Shown: positions 61,877 to 64,000 of the stretch, one piece after another
Position numbering within the stretch: the stretch's first letter is position 1
Layout of the letters: each line of letters starts with the position of its first letter
Origin: Ignavibacteria bacterium UBA2360
Lineage (GTDB): Bacteria > Bacteroidota > Ignavibacteria > Tepidaquicellales > OLB5
Length of the DNA: 64,000 bases
Direction: 5' to 3'
Assembly: GCA_002344125.1 (NCBI GenBank)
Contig: DDTQ01000013.1
Span: forward strand, 79,392 to 143,391
The notes under the pieces: generated by a model
What the model was told of the DNA's origin: nothing
Seen by the model: only the letters and a program-made list of their open reading frames with translations
Database searches by the model: none
Translations under genes and position numbers: made by a program

Positions 61877-62959
61877 TTATGGAACATGTTTCCTCAAATT
61901 CACCAAAATATCCCGGCCTGATGAATAATAATTTATCCGCGTAAACTGCTTAAACGCCTGTTTATTTGCAAATGCGGTTATCCCGCTGCCCATAACATCA
62001 GGTGCAATGAATATCAATAACTCATCAACCAGGTTTGCTTCAAGGAATTCATTGTAAACATACGCCCCGCCTTCTATCATAATGCTTGCAATGTTAATGG
62101 CGGCAAGTTTATTCAATACATCTTTCAGCTCAAACTTACCGTCTTTTATCTTACATGGCAGCACAACTACACCCTTCTTCTGCAAAGCCCGTACCTTTTT
62201 TATACCGGCATCAATTGATGTTACAACAATTGTCCTGCTATCTTTATACTTAAATACATTGTATGCCGGCTTCAGCAAAAGATCCTTATCCAGTATAATA
62301 CGGTATGGATCACGTCCTCTTAAATCCCTGACATTCAGTTTTGGATTGTCATATCTAACAGTGTTTGCGCCAACCAGCACCGCGTCATAAACTGCGCGCA
62401 GTTTATGCACTGTGCGCCGTGATTCCGTTGATGATATCCATTTCGATCTGTACTTATCATCGGCAATCTTTCCATCAATTGTCTGCGCGGCTTTGATCGT
62501 TACGTAAGGCAGACCCGTTGTTACAAACTTCACGAAGAATTTATTCAGTTCTATTGCTTCCTGCTCAAGAACTCCTGTTACCACTTCAATTCCTGCTTTC
62601 CGCATTTTCTTAACGCTTCTTCCCATAACCTCGTGGTATGGATCCTTCATCGCGATCACCACTTTCGAGAATTTATGCTCTATTATAAGGTCACAGCAGG
62701 GGGGAGTCTTGCCAAAATGCGCGCAGGGTTCCAGGTTCACATACAGCTCAGCTCCTTTTAATGTTACACCTTTTCGGAGTGCGGAATTTATTGCATTCCT
62801 TTCTGCGTGAGCTTCGCCGTATTTTTTGTGATACCCTTCAGCCGCAACCTTTCCGTTTTTAACAATAACGCATCCCACCAGCGGATTAGGCGAAGCAGCC
62901 CCCGCGCCCTTCAGCGCCAGCTCAAAACAGCGATTTATATAGTTTTCGTTAGTGTCCAA
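61877..62959 (-). CDS. ribD: Bifunctional RibD deaminase/reductase (360 aa)
   Basis: Performs two successive steps of riboflavin synthesis. The N-terminal deaminase (residues 1-145) has the zinc site H51-A-E53 (HAERNA) and Cys79/Cys88 (EPCAHFGKTPPC). The C-terminal reductase (about 150-360) has YVTIKAAQTIDGKIA, SKWISSTESRRTVHKLRAVYDAVLVGANTV and MIEGGAYVYNEFLEANLVDEL. All key residues are present. No FMN riboswitch is recognisable upstream. Confidence 0.96.
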   Translation of the reverse strand: MDTNENYINRCFELALKGAGAASPNPLVGCVIVKNGKVAAEGYHKKYGEAHAERNAINSALRKGVTLKGAELYVNLEPCAHFGKTPPCCDLIIEHKFSKVVIAMKDPYHEVMGRSVKKMRKAGIEVVTGVLEQEAIELNKFFVKFVTTGLPYVTIKAAQTIDGKIADDKYRSKWISSTESRRTVHKLRAVYDAVLVGANTVRYDNPKLNVRDLRGRDPYRIILDKDLLLKPAYNVFKYKDSRTIVVTSIDAGIKKVRALQKKGVVVLPCKIKDGKFELKDVLNKLAAINIASIMIEGGAYVYNEFLEANLVDELLIFIAPDVMGSGITAFANKQAFKQFTRINYYSSGRDILVNLRKHVP

Positions 62960-63020
62960 TTTAATTTGTGTATAGAATAAATAATCCGATTTGGAGTTTC
63001 AATTAGTAAACACAACAACT

Positions 63021-63074
63021 ATCTGTTTAGACGTGCCGCTAAGCCAAGCCGAAGGCATGGTGGCACGTCTCAAA
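63021..63074. repeat. REP with extended loop, left side of the RAYT gene
   Basis: ATCTGTTTAGACGTGCC...GGCACGTCTCAAA, with a 24-nt interior instead of the usual 3-nt loop. The right end overlaps the stop codon of the RAYT gene at 63070. Confidence 0.78.
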
Positions 63075-63618
63075 TTGTATAAAACTCATCAGCTTCCCAT
63101 TTCAATGGGTTGTAAAATATGTATCTCCTTATATTCTCCAGTTCATTTTCATTTCGAATTACCCTATCATAAAATCTGCTTTTCCATCTGAATGATTTAT
63201 TAAATAGTTGTATTCGCTTTGTACACATTCCTTTGAATTGGTTTATGATAGAACCAACCGAATCAGCGTACATTTTTGCTTCTGTATGGAAGCCCCGCCC
63301 TGACTGCTTATGCAATTGGGGCGTCTCCGGTTTTGAGTGACTGCTTTTCTTTGAAAGTGCAATGATCCCATTAAAATGATTCGGCATTACTTGATATTCA
63401 TCAAGTATAACATTATTTCTTAACTTTGCGGTATTTCTCCACTCTTCATCAATAACTTTTCCTGCATCATTTAATATCATTTGTCCATTCTTAATATTAC
63501 CAAAAAATACTCTCATTTGGTAAGTATTGATAGTTATGAAGTAAAGCCCGGTACTTGTATAATCCCACCCTTTTAATCGCGCGCTTTCAACTCTGTATTT
63601 ATTGTTAAATAATGTCAT
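63070..63618 (-). CDS. REP-associated tyrosine transposase (RAYT, IS200-like), 182 aa
   Basis: Relatives cut and join single-stranded DNA at REP hairpins using a tyrosine and an HUH metal site. The fold is recognised by GLYFITINTY at residues 24-33, the DEYQVMPNHFNGII core near 73-86, and RWKSRFYDRVIRNENELENIRRYI...NPLKWEADEF at the C-terminus, where the catalytic tyrosine is expected. The HUH pair reads H81-F-N83, so the second histidine is an asparagine. Residues about 97-111 (PETPQLHKQSGRGFH) are encoded by a REP-like palindrome. Length is normal for the family. Whether it is active is doubtful. Confidence 0.9.
   Translation of the reverse strand: MTLFNNKYRVESARLKGWDYTSTGLYFITINTYQMRVFFGNIKNGQMILNDAGKVIDEEWRNTAKLRNNVILDEYQVMPNHFNGIIALSKKSSHSKPETPQLHKQSGRGFHTEAKMYADSVGSIINQFKGMCTKRIQLFNKSFRWKSRFYDRVIRNENELENIRRYIFYNPLKWEADEFYTI
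63281..63328. repeat. REP-like palindrome inside the RAYT coding sequence
   Basis: CTGTATGG AAGCCCCGC...GGGGCGTCTCC with an interior TGACTGCTTATGCAAT. It has the arms of the REP at 63850-63870 (AGACGCCCC/GGGGCGTCT) with a longer interior, and is in frame with the gene. Confidence 0.75.
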
Positions 63619-63640
63619 TCTATATACGAACTAGTATTTT

Positions 63641-63690
63641 CCCTGTATGGTCGCTCCGCCCTGACTGCCTATGCAGTTGGCGCATTTTCA
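63641..63690. repeat. Degraded REP with extended loop, upstream of RAYT
   Basis: CCTGTATGG...CTCCGCCCTGACTGCCTATGCAGTTGGCGCA. It aligns with 63281-63328 at most positions of a ~40-bp core. Its outer arms are partly lost. Confidence 0.65.
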
Positions 63691-63792
63691 ATCATAGTAT
63701 TAAATTGTGCTTTTTTCATGAGACGTGCCAACTTTTATCCTGTGCAGACGCGCCGCTGGGTCTCAAATATAATATTGAAATTTATTTTGTGT

Positions 63793-63873
63793 GAGACGTG
63801 CCAGCGGCACGTCTATACAGGATATTTTTAACCACCTTATCATCTGTATAGACGCCCCGCTGGGGCGTCTCAA
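63793..63873. repeat. BIME-like double REP, copy 1
   Basis: Hairpin AGACGTGCCAGCGGCACGTC-T (63794-63814), then CTATACAG, a linker, CTGTATAG and hairpin AGACGCCCCGCTGGGGCGTC-T (63850-63870). The two hairpins are in opposite orientation, and the stems differ by paired changes. Confidence 0.85.
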
Positions 63874-63931
63874 ACAATGTGATAAAATTATTTATAAATC
63901 TTTAATATTATCTCAAAATTTGTCTTCTTTT

Positions 63932-64000
63932 GAGACGTGCCAGCGGCACGTCTATACAGGATATTTTTAACCACCATATCATCTGTATAGACGCCCCGCT
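63932..64000. repeat. BIME-like double REP, copy 2, cut by the window edge
   Basis: Matches copy 1 over 69 bp with a single difference in the linker (A instead of T after ACCACC). Spacing between copies is about 58 nt of AT-rich sequence. Confidence 0.85.

Larger units (their letters stand above)
63619..64000. other. Right-end region filled with REP repeats
   Basis: No gene is recognised; the region is the upstream side of the RAYT gene and consists mainly of REP sequences in AT-rich spacers. It continues past the window edge. Confidence 0.7.

Noticed and set aside
62960..63020. Possible FMN riboswitch before ribD
   Set aside because: The conserved AGGGT/GCA/CCG elements and the six-helix core are absent in the short leader.
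63612..63794. 60-residue plus-strand frame
   Set aside because: It runs through REP palindromes and has no support.

Overview
The window looks like part of a chromosome of a Bacteroidota/Chlorobiota-lineage bacterium, most likely of the Ignavibacteria type. Three things point there. At least eleven encoded proteins end in a type IX secretion (T9SS) type A sorting domain with the NYPNPFNP...YD..G+.V..LV...SG.YFY...KM.L.K pattern. PorU-like and PorV/PorQ-like T9SS components are present. Several upstream regions carry TTG-N20/21-TAnnTTTG promoters, as in Bacteroidota. The lineage is inferred from protein style, not from a marker gene.

Layout. 1-366 is the start of an Omp85/BamA-like protein running off the left edge. 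496-2766 is a CBM9-like/DUF5916 outer-membrane protein. 2845-2979 is a probable 44-residue membrane protein too short for usual gene calling. 3216-19279 is a run of seven minus-strand T9SS cargo genes: three closely related Ycf48-like propeller proteins, a beta-helix giant, and other surface proteins. Most are separated by their own hairpin terminators and promoters. 19513-20169 is a methyltransferase, followed by two composite palindromic repeats.

20371-36412 is one tightly packed minus-strand operon (gaps of 0-5 nt or overlaps). In transcription order it encodes a Wzx-type flippase, a methyltransferase, two GT4 glycosyltransferases, a GT2 glycosyltransferase, a GT-C-like membrane protein, another GT4, a WecG/TagA-type glycosyltransferase, a very large C25 (PorU/gingipain-like) cysteine protease, and a Ycf48+FnIII T9SS protein. 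In the T9SS, PorU removes the sorting domain and joins cargo to an anionic lipopolysaccharide. Joint transcription of a PorU-like protease with glycan genes suggests that anchor glycan and sortase are made together.

36574-40211 encodes two plus-strand T9SS proteins, one a 14-repeat Rax2-like propeller. 40213-44777 is a BMP-type nucleoside ABC importer (two permeases, a double ATPase, a lipoprotein), next to a divergently transcribed periplasmic 5'-nucleotidase (45189-46733). 46983-60568 is a minus-strand series: an OB-fold/phospholipase-D T9SS protein, a propeller lipoprotein, a PorV/PorQ-like barrel, a TonB-dependent receptor, a lipoprotein with Ig/FnIII-like modules, an OB-fold T9SS protein and a 699-residue secreted protein. 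Together these may form an extracellular nucleic-acid or nucleotide scavenging locus. 61139-62959 holds ribE and ribD.

The right end (63021-64000) is a REP-associated tyrosine transposase (RAYT) gene surrounded by, and itself containing, its palindromic REP sequences. The transposase lacks the second histidine of its HUH motif. Several other families of short palindromes lie between genes across the window.
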